64,000 nucleotides of DNA from Methanobacterium sp. PtaB.Bin024 (GCA_002067065.1 MVPY01000101.1:1-64000), one strand, 5' to 3'; positions 49,667 to 62,193 are shown, counted from the stretch's first letter. Translations and numbers: made by a program. The notes: a model not told the origin generated them from the letters alone.

Positions 49667-51973
49667 ATGAAGGATGCACGTATTATTGCTGCGATACCAA
49701 CCAAAGCGGAAAACTGTGTTTTAAAAAACAACGGGATATTTGAGAAGTTCAGCCATGAAAAGATACTGAAATCCTGTCTTATGGCAGGCGCTCCCCTCTG
49801 GGCAGCGGAGAAAATATCATCTCAGGCTGCAACTGCTGCCTATGATGGTGTAACCACTAAGGAAATCAAAATGTGGGTTTACGATTCCTTGAAGCGCGTT
49901 GATGCTGAGATGGCGGACAAGTACCTGAGAACTAACCAATTGCGGGTTCGCACATCCAGGGATACAATAGAAACTTTTGACAAGGCCAAAATTGAGAAAA
50001 CATTGGTTGTAGAGACGGGTGCCAGCCCTGAACTGGCCGATCAGATAGCCACAGAAGTATGGAAGGAAGTCAGAAAGTTGGATGTGGAATACCTCACCGC
50101 ACCTATGCTCAGGGAAATGGTAAACACCAAACTGGTAGAACATGGCCTGGAAACATACAGACGCCGATACACCAGGCTAGGGATACCTGTATTTAACATC
50201 ACCAATCTCATTGAGAATGGTAGCCGGGACAATGCTAACATGATACACAACCCGGAAACCGTGCACAAATATGTGGCTGATGAAGCGCTTAAACAGTACG
50301 CCCTCCTTCATATATTGCCTAATGAACTTGCTGACGCCCATATGGGTGGAGACATACATATACATGACCTTGAATTCTTTGCAGGACGTCCCCTCAACTG
50401 TCTGCAGCATGATTTACGATTATTCATTAAACATGGGTTGAAGGTGGATGGGACTGGGGACCACACCAGTGTGGCTGGACCACCCAACCATATTGAAACC
50501 TTGATGAACCATACGGGTGAGATAATGCTGGCTGCCCAGCAGAACATGAGTGGCGGTCAAGCAATGTGTCTATGGAATGTTTTCGTGGCCCCATTTGCTG
50601 CTGGACTACCCTATGATAAGGTTAAACAGTCTGTGCAGATGTTAATCTACAACCTGAACATGGCTTACGCTGCCAGGGGTAGCCAGGTTCCCTTCACATC
50701 TATAAACATGGAATTCACTGTTCCAGAATTCCTGCAAGATGAACCTGCCTACGGACCCAAAGGTAAGTTGATGGGAGTATACGGGGACTTTGAAGATGAA
50801 ACCCGTGCTTTACAACGTGCTTTCACAGAAATACTATTAGGGGGGGATGCTGATGGTAAACCACACCTCTTCCCCAACACCATCTATGTTCTCAGGGATG
50901 AAGTGCTCAAGGATGAGTTCGCTGAAGACCTGAGTTTGGTGCATGAATTATCAGCCAAGTACGGAAGTGCCTACTTCATCAACATGTTACCTAAATATAG
51001 GGGTAATCTGGCCAACTACATGGGATGCCGTACCAGTTTAAGTGATAACTGGACTGGGGACTGGGAGCAGGACTGTCTTAGAACAGGTAACCTGGCTTAT
51101 GTTACCCTTAACCTGCCTAGAATTGCTTACCAATCCCGTGATGAAGATGAAATCTTTGAATATGTGGACAGTCATCTGCAACTGGCAGAACAGGTTCTCT
51201 TATTACGCCGGGAGCAGGCCATGAATTGTCTGAATGACTACAATCTCCTTCCATTCTTAACCCAGGAAACAGATGGAGGCCGTTACTATCATGTGGAAAA
51301 TTCTACCCTTTCATTTGGTTTCGTAGGTCTCAATGAAATGCTTCTATCTCACTGTGGTGCAGGTATAGATGATAAAGACGCTAGAAAACTGGGAATAAAG
51401 GTTATAGAATATATGAACCAGCGTGCTACTGAGTTGAAGAATGATACAGGCTACAGATGGACGGTACTGCAAACACCAGCAGAATCCACAGCTTACAGAT
51501 TCGCCACCCTGGACAGGGAGAAATTCCAGAATGATGTAATAACCCAGGGAGACCAACAGGCATCATATTACACCAACAGTAGCCATGTGCCAGTTAACTC
51601 TGATGTGAATTTAGCTGAAAAAATCCGTATAGAAAGTAAATTCCACCCATTAACTCAGGGAGGTCACATATTCCATGCCTTCATGGGAGAAGCACACAGC
51701 GACCCACAATCACTTATGAGCCTCACAGACAAAATAGCCAGAAAATCAGATATAGGCTTCTGGGCCTACAGTAGTGCCCTCAGTTTCTGCATAAAATGCA
51801 AAACCCTGATGAAAGGCCTACAAGACCAGTGTGCCACTTGTGGAGAAGAGACAGAAGTGGAATGGTACGACAGAATCACAGGGTATGTGCAACAAGTCGG
51901 AAGATCCAAATCAGCCAGCGGAGGATGGAATCCTGGTAAAATGAAAGAGTTACAGGATAGGAGAAGATATTAA
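49667..51973 (+). CDS. nrdD: Anaerobic ribonucleoside-triphosphate reductase
   Basis: A 768-residue class III ribonucleotide reductase. The N-terminal 150 residues carry two ATP-cone regulatory domains (VLKNNGIFEKFSHEKILKSC, and later RDTIETFDKAKIEKTL). The glycyl-radical motif RITGYVQ places the radical on Gly739. A CIKCKTLMKGLQDQCATCG zinc site precedes it. Radical formation needs NrdG, which is not adjacent. SD GGAGGATG is upstream. Two ATP-cones imply layered allosteric control of activity. Confidence 0.95.
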   Translation: MKDARIIAAIPTKAENCVLKNNGIFEKFSHEKILKSCLMAGAPLWAAEKISSQAATAAYDGVTTKEIKMWVYDSLKRVDAEMADKYLRTNQLRVRTSRDTIETFDKAKIEKTLVVETGASPELADQIATEVWKEVRKLDVEYLTAPMLREMVNTKLVEHGLETYRRRYTRLGIPVFNITNLIENGSRDNANMIHNPETVHKYVADEALKQYALLHILPNELADAHMGGDIHIHDLEFFAGRPLNCLQHDLRLFIKHGLKVDGTGDHTSVAGPPNHIETLMNHTGEIMLAAQQNMSGGQAMCLWNVFVAPFAAGLPYDKVKQSVQMLIYNLNMAYAARGSQVPFTSINMEFTVPEFLQDEPAYGPKGKLMGVYGDFEDETRALQRAFTEILLGGDADGKPHLFPNTIYVLRDEVLKDEFAEDLSLVHELSAKYGSAYFINMLPKYRGNLANYMGCRTSLSDNWTGDWEQDCLRTGNLAYVTLNLPRIAYQSRDEDEIFEYVDSHLQLAEQVLLLRREQAMNCLNDYNLLPFLTQETDGGRYYHVENSTLSFGFVGLNEMLLSHCGAGIDDKDARKLGIKVIEYMNQRATELKNDTGYRWTVLQTPAESTAYRFATLDREKFQNDVITQGDQQASYYTNSSHVPVNSDVNLAEKIRIESKFHPLTQGGHIFHAFMGEAHSDPQSLMSLTDKIARKSDIGFWAYSSALSFCIKCKTLMKGLQDQCATCGEETEVEWYDRITGYVQQVGRSKSASGGWNPGKMKELQDRRRY

Positions 51974-51983
51974 TCTCCATCTT

Positions 51984-52003
51984 AATCTTTTTTTTATTTT
52001 AAA
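51984..52003 (+). terminator. T-rich tract after nrdD
   Basis: A run of T residues starting about 11 bases after the nrdD stop, without a clear hairpin. T-rich runs of this kind are typical archaeal terminators. Confidence 0.5.
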
Positions 52004-52110
52004 TCTTATAAGTCTAACTTATTCTCACTATTAGTCTATTTATATTCTTTTTATATCTTTAGTTCATCTTACAACAATTCAAATCACAAAAAAAATATTT
52101 AAAGGGCAAC

Positions 52111-52482
52111 TCACGTCACCCTATTCCCATTCTGGGCATTAATGTAGATGGGATCTTGATAGGACTTCTCAGGTGAGTAAACCACTACAGGCACTTCCCA
52201 CACTGTAACACCCTTATAGGTGGTTAAAGTGGGAGTTTCCAGTTCAACACCCAGTCCAATGTACTGGCCGGCTAGTTCTTTGGCTTTCGCTGCAGTTATG
52301 GGGGTTGTATTAGTTGTATTGGTTTGGTTTTTGGTCTGATTATTGATAGTATTGTTTGTTTTTACAGAAGTGCTATTGTTTGTGGTGTTGTTTGATGTTG
52401 CAGGTGTCAATAAAAACCATGCTCCAGCAGCTACAATAACCACAATTATGATTACAATAATTGCTATTAATCCCTTATTCAA
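52111..52482 (-). CDS. Membrane-anchored protein with PepSY-like domain
   Basis: A 123-residue protein from a TTG start at 52482, eight bases after GGAGG; a longer frame from an ATG at 52506 has no SD of its own and would put the SD inside the gene. It has an N-terminal helix (about 4-24), an Asn/Thr-rich linker (TSNNTTNNSTSVKTNNTINN), and a small domain from about 60 with ITAAKAKELAGQYIG and EVPVVVYSP that resembles PepSY. The linker would be heavily glycosylated if external. Function unknown. Confidence 0.72.
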   Translation of the reverse strand: MNKGLIAIIVIIIVVIVAAGAWFLLTPATSNNTTNNSTSVKTNNTINNQTKNQTNTTNTTPITAAKAKELAGQYIGLGVELETPTLTTYKGVTVWEVPVVVYSPEKSYQDPIYINAQNGNRVT

Positions 52483-52686
52483 ATCTTTCACCTCCTCTAT
52501 GGCCATTTATTTTCACAAATGCATATCATTTAACAAATTGTTTGGTGAAAATTGTCACAAATTTGAAACAAATTAGAATAATTGGGCAAAATAACCCCTC
52601 CGACAAATTATTAATAGGATAAATAACAAAAAATAGAGTACAAAAATGAATCTTAAAGGTCACTTACCACTTGGAGGGTGGTATTA

Positions 52687-53937
52687 ATGAATTCTAAAGC
52701 GTTTTACCAGTCCATAGATCAACTAGCCACGGATTTTGCATCCCAACAGATTGAAATCTTTCACTGGCTCCACCAGCACCCTGAACTAGCTTACCATGAG
52801 TTTGAAACCAGTCAATACATCAAGAACTACCTTGGAAAACTCCCTGAACTGGAAATCAGTTCTATTGCTAAAACTGGCGTTAAGGCTGTCCTTTACGGTG
52901 GAAAACCAGGCCCTACCATTGCAATACGGGCTGATATTGACGCCCTCCCAGTGAAGGAGGAAACAGAATTATCATATGCTTCCAATGTTAAAACTGATTA
53001 TGGTGGTCAGGAAACCTATGTGGGTCATATGTGTGGTCATGATGCCAGCACCACTGCTGCCCTGGGCACCGCCACCATTTTAAGCCAGTTAAAGGAGGAT
53101 CTACCTGGCAATGTAGTTTTCCTATTCCAACCAGCTGAAGAAGGCGCCCCTACAGGTATGGATGGAGGGGCCCTGCGTATGGTGAAGGAAGGTGCCTTCT
53201 TAGACCCTGATGTCCAGGTTATATTCGGTTTTCATGCTAATAGCACATGTTACCCTGGTCAGGTCATGATACGTGAGGGACCAACTCATGCCAGCCAGGA
53301 CAGCATATTCATACGTATATGGGGAGAACAGGCCCATGGATCTCAACCTTGGAGTGGTAAAGATCCCATCGTTGCCGGAGCATCCCTTATAAACTCTTTA
53401 CAGACTCTTATAAGTCGTGAGGTGGACTTGCAGAAGGGTGCGGCTGTCATCACAGTTGGATACTTCTGGAGTGGGATAAAAGTGAATATCATCCCTGAGG
53501 GAGCGGAGATGGGACTCACAGTCCGTTCATTAGATGAAGATAATCGTGAAATTCTGATAAAACGTATAAAAGAGTTGGCTGAGCTTAAGGCGAAGATGCA
53601 TGGCTGTCAGGCGGAGGTTATATTCGGTCAGCATTATCCCATGAATGTCAACCAGGAAGAACTCTATGAAACCATGTTACCCACAGTTGAAAGGGTGGCC
53701 CAGGCCAAAAACGTCCTTTATTATTTGTCATCTACTAAATCAGAGGATTTCTCTTACTTTTCACGTGAAATTCCTGGTCTTTACATGTATTATGGTGCTG
53801 CCCCCTGTGACCAACCATTATCTGAGGCCAAACCCACCCATCATCCTGAATTCATGGTGGATGAGAAGGCACTCAAGTTTACTACCATACTGGAGTGTAA
53901 TCTGGTGCATGATTGGCTTCACAGTCACTCTAAATAA
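52687..53937 (+). CDS. M20-family amidohydrolase/peptidase
   Basis: A 416-residue metallohydrolase of the IAA-amino-acid hydrolase/N-acyl-amino-acid amidohydrolase group. Metal motifs are ADIDALPV near 79, GHMCGHDASTTAALG near 110 and FQPAEEGAPTGMDGG near 147; a dimerisation lid domain lies at about 190-300. A C-terminal His (PTHHPEF near 390) completes the site. The substrate is unknown. The ATG at 52687 is chosen over a GTG at 52678, which lies too close to GGAGGG. Confidence 0.93.
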   Translation: MNSKAFYQSIDQLATDFASQQIEIFHWLHQHPELAYHEFETSQYIKNYLGKLPELEISSIAKTGVKAVLYGGKPGPTIAIRADIDALPVKEETELSYASNVKTDYGGQETYVGHMCGHDASTTAALGTATILSQLKEDLPGNVVFLFQPAEEGAPTGMDGGALRMVKEGAFLDPDVQVIFGFHANSTCYPGQVMIREGPTHASQDSIFIRIWGEQAHGSQPWSGKDPIVAGASLINSLQTLISREVDLQKGAAVITVGYFWSGIKVNIIPEGAEMGLTVRSLDEDNREILIKRIKELAELKAKMHGCQAEVIFGQHYPMNVNQEELYETMLPTVERVAQAKNVLYYLSSTKSEDFSYFSREIPGLYMYYGAAPCDQPLSEAKPTHHPEFMVDEKALKFTTILECNLVHDWLHSHSK

Positions 53938-54164
53938 CTCTCTAAACAATAAATTTAAAATAAATAACGATTTAAACATTATCTCTCTATTTAAGGTAAG
54001 GTTAAGGGCTATTTTAATGTAATGTTCAACTTATTTTATTTTCCTTAAATAGAGCTTTTATGGTAGGTTATATACTTTTCTAGATAATTTTTATGCTCTA
54101 AGTTTAAATATTCCCAAATTGAAAATTAATACTATTCAAATATAGAACTTAAGTTGGTGGTTAA

Positions 54165-54668
54165 ATGAAAAGGCTGATCTACATTTTGGCAATACTTTCG
54201 TTAGTGGTCATGGCCTCTGGCTGTACCAGTAGTGATCAATGGGCGTCGAACAAAACCTATTCTGGTGATGGGATAACCTTTACCTATCCTGGAACATGGA
54301 GTGTGAATGATTCTGAAGCTGTAAGTACTCAGTCAGGTTCAACTTCTATTGCAGCAGTTGGAAACGATGATGAAGGATTTGCTATAGGAAGCATAGCTGT
54401 TTCAGGGCTCGACACAGAAACTGTTCAACAAGCAACGAATCAGATGGTAGAAGAATATCAATCACAAGGATACGGAACAGCGAAAACAATTACTGTGGAA
54501 GGAGTCAATGCAAGTATGCTTACATCAGAAGAAGCAGACGCTTCAGGCCTATATAGTACAGTTGCTATCTGGGTGAAAGATGATAAAATGTACTATGCTG
54601 TTTATGCATCCAAAACTACCAGTACAGAAACCATGGAAAAGATACTTGGCACCATAGAAACTACTTAA
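54165..54668 (+). CDS. PsbP-like lipoprotein
   Basis: A 167-residue protein with a signal peptide ending in the lipobox MASGC (Cys20) and a mature domain of the PsbP/Mog1 type: GDGITFTYPGTWSVND, GFAIGSIAVSGLD and the TMEKILGTIE end. This domain is common in methanogen lipoproteins and its role is unknown. SD GGTGGTTAA. A T-rich tract follows the stop at 54669-54698. Confidence 0.85.
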   Translation: MKRLIYILAILSLVVMASGCTSSDQWASNKTYSGDGITFTYPGTWSVNDSEAVSTQSGSTSIAAVGNDDEGFAIGSIAVSGLDTETVQQATNQMVEEYQSQGYGTAKTITVEGVNASMLTSEEADASGLYSTVAIWVKDDKMYYAVYASKTTSTETMEKILGTIETT

Positions 54669-54698
54669 AAAATCTATTTTTTTCTTTTTTTTATTATT
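54669..54698 (+). terminator. T-rich tract after the PsbP-like gene
   Basis: Runs of T follow the stop codon directly. The next gene begins only about 30 bases later, so termination here would have to be partial if the two were one operon. Confidence 0.45.
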
Positions 54699-54730
54699 TA
54701 CCTATTTTGGCCATAAATGGAGGTTTTCGC

Positions 54731-55195
54731 ATATCAGAAGACCATAAATTCATGATAGAGGCAATTAAGGAAGCTAAAAAAAGTTTAGATGAGGGTGGAA
54801 TTCCCATAGGGGCAGTGCTTGTTGAAGATGGCGAAATTGTGGCACGAGGTCATAATCGTCTTATTCAAGATGATTCATCTATTCTTCATGGAGAACTGAA
54901 CTGCATACAAAACGCAGGACGCCTTAAAGGGGCAGACTACCAGAAATCCACGTTATACACTACTTTATCTCCATGTACAATGTGTTCTGGGGCAGTTTTA
55001 CTTTATAACATACCTCGTGTGGTTATAGGGGAAAATACTACTTTAAAAGGTCCTGAAAAACTCCTGAAAGATAAGGGAGTGGAAGTAGTAATCATGGGAA
55101 TTGATGAATGCAGGGAAATTTTAGAAAAATATATTGAAGAAAACCCGGAAATCTGGGATGCTGAACTTGAAAGAGTGGGTTATTCCACAGGTTAA
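54731..55195 (+). CDS. Cytosine deaminase-like nucleobase deaminase, apparent ATA start
   Basis: A 154-residue zinc deaminase. Zinc and catalytic residues are HGE and PCTMC (His53, Glu55, Cys82, Cys85 in this numbering). The block LYTTLSPCTMCSGAVLLYNI is close to yeast Fcy1 as I recall it, as is the C-terminal EKYIEENPEIWD; it is less like TadA, which lacks these features. Initiation: GGAGG (54719-54723) is seven bases before an ATA at 54731; an in-frame TTG at 54707 and ATG at 54752 lack an SD. It follows the PsbP-like gene by 62 bases. Confidence 0.8.
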   Translation: MSEDHKFMIEAIKEAKKSLDEGGIPIGAVLVEDGEIVARGHNRLIQDDSSILHGELNCIQNAGRLKGADYQKSTLYTTLSPCTMCSGAVLLYNIPRVVIGENTTLKGPEKLLKDKGVEVVIMGIDECREILEKYIEENPEIWDAELERVGYSTG

Positions 55196-55321
55196 TCTTT
55201 AGATAAGTTTTACAATTAATTTGTCATCATTCAATCCATCATTTAATTAATTCTCCATCAAGCATAATACATTTATATATCTTATGATTAATTAGTTAAT
55301 AAAAAACTATGAGGATTTTCT

Positions 55322-56194
55322 ATGGATATTGGAGATTATTATTCTAGGTCTTTTAATGGATTCACAAAGAATCCTAAGCTTGCACTTCCAACACTTTTAG
55401 GATATTTGGTGATATACGGAATCAGCATGGTAATAATGGTAATATTTATATTTGGAACATTAGGCACGGATTTCCTGACTAATGTCACCACTGGCAATTT
55501 TAATCCTAACTCTGTAGATTTTGCAAATTTAATGCAGTCTTTTATAATTTTGTATGGGATAATAGCTATTGTTAGCTTTATTGTTTCCAGTTATATGAGT
55601 GCAGCAACAATTGGAATGTCAAAAAGCATAATAAATTGTGAAATGCCAGATTTGGGGGTTGGATTTAAAAATGGCAATAAATATTTCCTGAAAATAATCG
55701 CAGTCTCAATAATAATAGGCTTTATTTTGATGTTATCCTTAATCTTTGGAATTGCAGGGTTCTTATTTGACCATGCATATGGTTTATTCCCGGTTCTAAC
55801 AATAATCGGGATTTTATTGGCTTTAATATTATGGATCATCACACTTCTCTTCATATTTACAAATCAGTCTATTGTGGTAGGTGAAGAATCGGTTTTTGGA
55901 TCCTTAAAAGACAGTTATCAACTGTTTAGAGAAAACATATTTGATGTAATAGTAGTGCTTGTTATAAATTTCATACTTATGGTATGTATTATTGCAGTTT
56001 TAACCTTTATCAATATGTTTTTAAGCATAATACCAATTTTAGGATCTATTCTGGCGCTCATACTGACAATTATTGTATATTCAATAATTTTCCCATATTT
56101 TGCACTGGTTCTCACCCATCTGTACATGGATAAAAAAGAACTAATATCCTCAGATCCAGATTATGTTCCTTCAGATCCAGAGTATGTTGAGTAA
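55322..56194 (+). CDS. Polytopic membrane protein
   Basis: A 290-residue protein with six to seven predicted helices and a short acidic tail repeating SSDPDYVPSDPEYVE. The opening MDIGDYYSRSFNGFTKNPKL and the SVFGSLKDSYQLFRENIFDVI segment resemble uncharacterised archaeal DUF4013-like proteins, but I cannot confirm this. No catalytic motif is seen. SD GAGGA. Confidence 0.75.
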   Translation: MDIGDYYSRSFNGFTKNPKLALPTLLGYLVIYGISMVIMVIFIFGTLGTDFLTNVTTGNFNPNSVDFANLMQSFIILYGIIAIVSFIVSSYMSAATIGMSKSIINCEMPDLGVGFKNGNKYFLKIIAVSIIIGFILMLSLIFGIAGFLFDHAYGLFPVLTIIGILLALILWIITLLFIFTNQSIVVGEESVFGSLKDSYQLFRENIFDVIVVLVINFILMVCIIAVLTFINMFLSIIPILGSILALILTIIVYSIIFPYFALVLTHLYMDKKELISSDPDYVPSDPEYVE

Positions 56195-56275
56195 TTGGAT
56201 AATAAAACCAGGGAGTAACCTGGTTTAAACACATGATTAACTCTCTTTTTTATTTTATTTCCATTTTAAAAATCG

Positions 56276-57427
56276 TTATTCTGGTTTTGTGTTTATTTTT
56301 AGGGTGATGGACTCTGATCCGCTTCCAAAACCATGACTGATCATGGTATGCCTTCCTGGACCACCTGCCACCACTAAAATCACATCTTGGGGTGAGCGGG
56401 TTATGGGAATATTTCCATTGATTATCATTTTTTCATCCAGTTTTCGACCGCCACGATCACCAAGAACAACTGGCAAATGGGAATTCTGATGTATATATCT
56501 TTGCACATCTTTTTTAGACCAGCCATCCCTATTGATGGTCTGTGCATGTTCAGGCCCCATGATAATTAGGAGTTCACCAGGTACATGGCTGTTGTTGCAT
56601 CCGGCAGTAGTTGCAGTGTGTATTACGGTGTCCAAGAGTTCTTCTGCAGTTTGACTGCGATGATCATTGACATTGTGGGGTGCTTCAGCAGCCATAACTG
56701 TCACTGTACTATCATCAGGATTGTAACCTCTTTCCACGTGTAAAGATTCCCATGGATTTTCTTCCTCATTTTCAGCAAAACAAAAACTGTATTTGGCTGG
56801 AGAGCCATGGGTGGCATGATCACCAACCCCAGGGATAGCACCAGCAATATTGATAAGGCATAAACGTATGGCGCGGCCTATGGTTGCATTGGCAATGTTT
56901 CCCGGACCCAAACATCCAACACCAGTGTTTAATCCTAATTGTCTTGTTAATGCTCCGTTTATAATGATAGAAATGGATACTGGGTGGGTGGTGGCGTTCA
57001 CACCGGTTAAGTTAAACTTTTCATGGGAGATAGCCTTTATACTCTGCTCTAAAACTGGTTGGAATGATGGTAAGCACCCGGCCATAACTGCATTAATTGC
57101 GATCTTCTCAGGTGTGGCTTGACCCATCTTAGGCGGAAGAACAGCAATAACATCATCAGGATGATGTTGTGAGTACTTCAAAAAACTGTCAACTCTTTCC
57201 CTGGTGGGTGGGATTATGGGCAGACCATCAGTTAAGCGGCGCTGATAAAACTCTTGGCTGATCTTCTCAGGGTCTGGATCTATAAAAAACTCCATATCAC
57301 TATCTCTAGCCCCACAAAGACGATCATGATCAGTGTTACTATAACTAACTGCCTCATAATTCATTAAATCGTCTATGGAGCATCCGCAGGAATTGTCACT
57401 GACTTTTTTTTTATCTTTTTTTGCCAT
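56276..57427 (-). CDS. Unknown conserved protein paired with the CGSC-motif protein
   Basis: A 383-residue soluble protein with a Cys-rich N-terminus (SDNSCGCSIDDLMNYEAV). It then shows PEKIAINAVMAGCLPSFQPV, GVNATTHPVSISIIINGALT, LNTGVGCLGPGNIANATIGR and VLGDRGGRKLDEKMIINGN, which look like a phosphate- or metal-binding scaffold. I do not recognise its family. It starts 14 bases after the CGSC-motif gene, so the two are one operon. CTTAAGCTTAAG, a perfect 12-bp palindrome, overlaps the upstream stop codon. Confidence 0.75.
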   Translation of the reverse strand: MAKKDKKKVSDNSCGCSIDDLMNYEAVSYSNTDHDRLCGARDSDMEFFIDPDPEKISQEFYQRRLTDGLPIIPPTRERVDSFLKYSQHHPDDVIAVLPPKMGQATPEKIAINAVMAGCLPSFQPVLEQSIKAISHEKFNLTGVNATTHPVSISIIINGALTRQLGLNTGVGCLGPGNIANATIGRAIRLCLINIAGAIPGVGDHATHGSPAKYSFCFAENEEENPWESLHVERGYNPDDSTVTVMAAEAPHNVNDHRSQTAEELLDTVIHTATTAGCNNSHVPGELLIIMGPEHAQTINRDGWSKKDVQRYIHQNSHLPVVLGDRGGRKLDEKMIINGNIPITRSPQDVILVVAGGPGRHTMISHGFGSGSESITLKINTKPE

Positions 57428-57441
57428 ATACGATCTTAAGC

Positions 57442-57960
57442 TTAAGGTATTTGGAGGAGATAGAGGAGGTTTTGAACTATTTTAAGTGCTTTTTCTTCAA
57501 CTTCATCACTTTCAAGTCCAGCTATGGGATGTTTTATTTCCAAGATCCGCAGACATTTCAGTCCATGGGACTCAGCCAGGTTCCTAGCAAAAGGGGCGAA
57601 ATAATCTGAACATATGGATATGGTGGGAGTTCCTTCCTCTTCCATGCGAATGGCATCCAGAACCACCCAACTTGTGCATGATCCGCAATCACCCAGTGCT
57701 AAAATTGCAACATCAGAAGATGCAGCTTTTTTAATCTGTTCTTCGGTAGCCGGTGCTCCGGCAGGTTTCTTCACACAGAGAAACTCCCGGTTTCCCAGTG
57801 ATTTTGAAAGGACTTTCAGAATTATGTTTGCCCCGGGTTTGGTGTTGTCTACCAGGGAAACCTTATCAAAGTCGTAGGGGAGAGGGTTTAGATCAAGTTT
57901 ATTATCTTGAACTTCTCCCAAAGGGTTGAGAACTTCTCTTTCGGTGAGTTTCACCTTCAA
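57442..57960 (-). CDS. UGSC-like (CGSC motif) redox family protein
   Basis: A 172-residue protein from a TTG start (SD GGAGG seven bases upstream). It carries ILALGDCGSCTSWVVLDAIR, where the CGSC motif corresponds to UGSC (Sec-Gly-Ser-Cys) in family members that use selenocysteine. The surrounding VDNTKPGANIILKVL and VKKPAGAPATEEQI also fit that family. Here Sec is Cys. Members are thought to act in thiol or selenol redox chemistry related to the reductase systems of anaerobes, but a specific reaction is not established. It is the first gene of a two-gene operon. Confidence 0.75.
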   Translation of the reverse strand: MKVKLTEREVLNPLGEVQDNKLDLNPLPYDFDKVSLVDNTKPGANIILKVLSKSLGNREFLCVKKPAGAPATEEQIKKAASSDVAILALGDCGSCTSWVVLDAIRMEEEGTPTISICSDYFAPFARNLAESHGLKCLRILEIKHPIAGLESDEVEEKALKIVQNLLYLLQIP

Positions 57961-58147
57961 AAATAATCCTCCAAATTATAATTTATTATCATTTAACCTG
58001 GAACTTGGAACAGGTAGTTCGTACTTAAAATTGTCCATGAAACATTTAACTGGCTTATGAAATCTTTATAATCCTCATTAAATCTTTAAACAAGCTTAGA
58101 TAATCAGTTCAAATGCTGTTGAATGGCAAATGGGTTAAAAATCCACT

Positions 58148-59722
<1,575 letters not shown>

Positions 59723-59794
59723 TCAATTCACCTTCTATCAAAAATAAAATTGAGGATTATTAATAAAAGAAATAAAAAATGGGGGGGATGAATC

Positions 59795-61093
<1,299 letters not shown>

Positions 61094-61284
61094 AGAATCA
61101 CCGTGTAATCTTCAAGTTGTAAATGTAGTTAGCTTGGATTTTAAATTGTATCTGTCCATTACTACTTGATTGATATTAATCTTAATTTGATTTTATATTC
61201 CCCATAAAAATAGATATGGTTTTAGTCCCATTGAGATCTATTAAAAGAAAAGGAATGGATGATGTAAATAATAAAATTTTTCAT

Positions 61285-62193
61285 TTATTCATTATTCATT
61301 CTCTGGTGGACCATTTCAAGACTGGGAACGTTGGTCTGACAACCTTCTGCTTCTACCACAAATGAACTAACAGCAGAGGCTAGTTTTCCACAATATTCCA
61401 GCGATTCTCTTTCTAAATATGATTTCAGGAATCCTGCACGGTAAGAATCACCCGCACCGGTAGGATCAACAGGTTCACGCTCCAAAGCATCTACATTAAT
61501 GGTTTCATCTGAATATATGGTGCTTCCTTCCCTTCCCCTGGTTTTAACCACAATGGATGGGCCAAAATCCCTTAATTCATCCACATTCATCTTCATGGTT
61601 TTCAGTATGCGTTCTATCTCATGATGATTTCCAAACAAAATATCTGAGATTTTCAGAACCTCAAGCAGATCCTGTGGGGAGTACATGTGAAGATCCTGCC
61701 CTGGATCGAAGGATATAATTTTACCTTCCGTTCTGGCAAATTTACCACATTTCCAGTTAAAGGATGGGTCACCAGTAGCCAGGTGAACTGCTTGGACATT
61801 TTTTATGGCATCATAGGGGACTTTGGATTCTTTAAATCTGGTTGCAGCCCCCCAGTAAAAATAAAAGATCTGGTCATGGTTATTATCAGTCAATACGAAT
61901 GCAGTGGGTGTTTTATCTTCTTTGACCACTATCATGTCCTGGATGTTGATGTTGTTATTTTCCAAGTCTTTTTGATAGTCAGATCCAGGAAAGTCCCCTC
62001 CAACTGCGGATACGAGGGATGATTTAAGTCCTAATGAGGATGCAACCACTGCAACATTAGCTGCAGCTCCCCCATGGAAAGTTCGCATCTTTTTAATGGC
62101 AGTGGAAGAATTGGGCAGGGGAAACTCGTTGACCTGGATTATGTAATCCAGTGCTGTGTGTCCAATAGTTAATAAATCTCTTTTTTCCCTCAG
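61285..62193 (-). CDS. PfkB-family carbohydrate/nucleoside kinase, apparent CTG start
   Basis: A roughly 302-residue ribokinase-fold kinase. It has the N-terminal LTIGHTALDYIIQVNEFP, the FHGGAAANVAVVASSLGLKS glycine pair near 45 and the C-terminal anion hole DPTGAGDSYRAGFLKSY near 243. Substrate could be a nucleoside, ribose or sugar phosphate; methanogen members include nucleoside kinases. A perfect GGAGGTGAT SD (62206-62198) is followed at eight bases by CTG (62193). The frame upstream to a TTG at 62208 would place the SD inside the gene, so CTG is preferred. Confidence 0.8.
   Translation of the reverse strand: MREKRDLLTIGHTALDYIIQVNEFPLPNSSTAIKKMRTFHGGAAANVAVVASSLGLKSSLVSAVGGDFPGSDYQKDLENNNINIQDMIVVKEDKTPTAFVLTDNNHDQIFYFYWGAATRFKESKVPYDAIKNVQAVHLATGDPSFNWKCGKFARTEGKIISFDPGQDLHMYSPQDLLEVLKISDILFGNHHEIERILKTMKMNVDELRDFGPSIVVKTRGREGSTIYSDETINVDALEREPVDPTGAGDSYRAGFLKSYLERESLEYCGKLASAVSSFVVEAEGCQTNVPSLEMVHQRMNNE

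Noticed and set aside
61094..61284. Thiamine riboswitch upstream of thiC
   Set aside because: I see none of the conserved riboswitch core, such as CTGAGA, in this 191-base interval on the coding strand.
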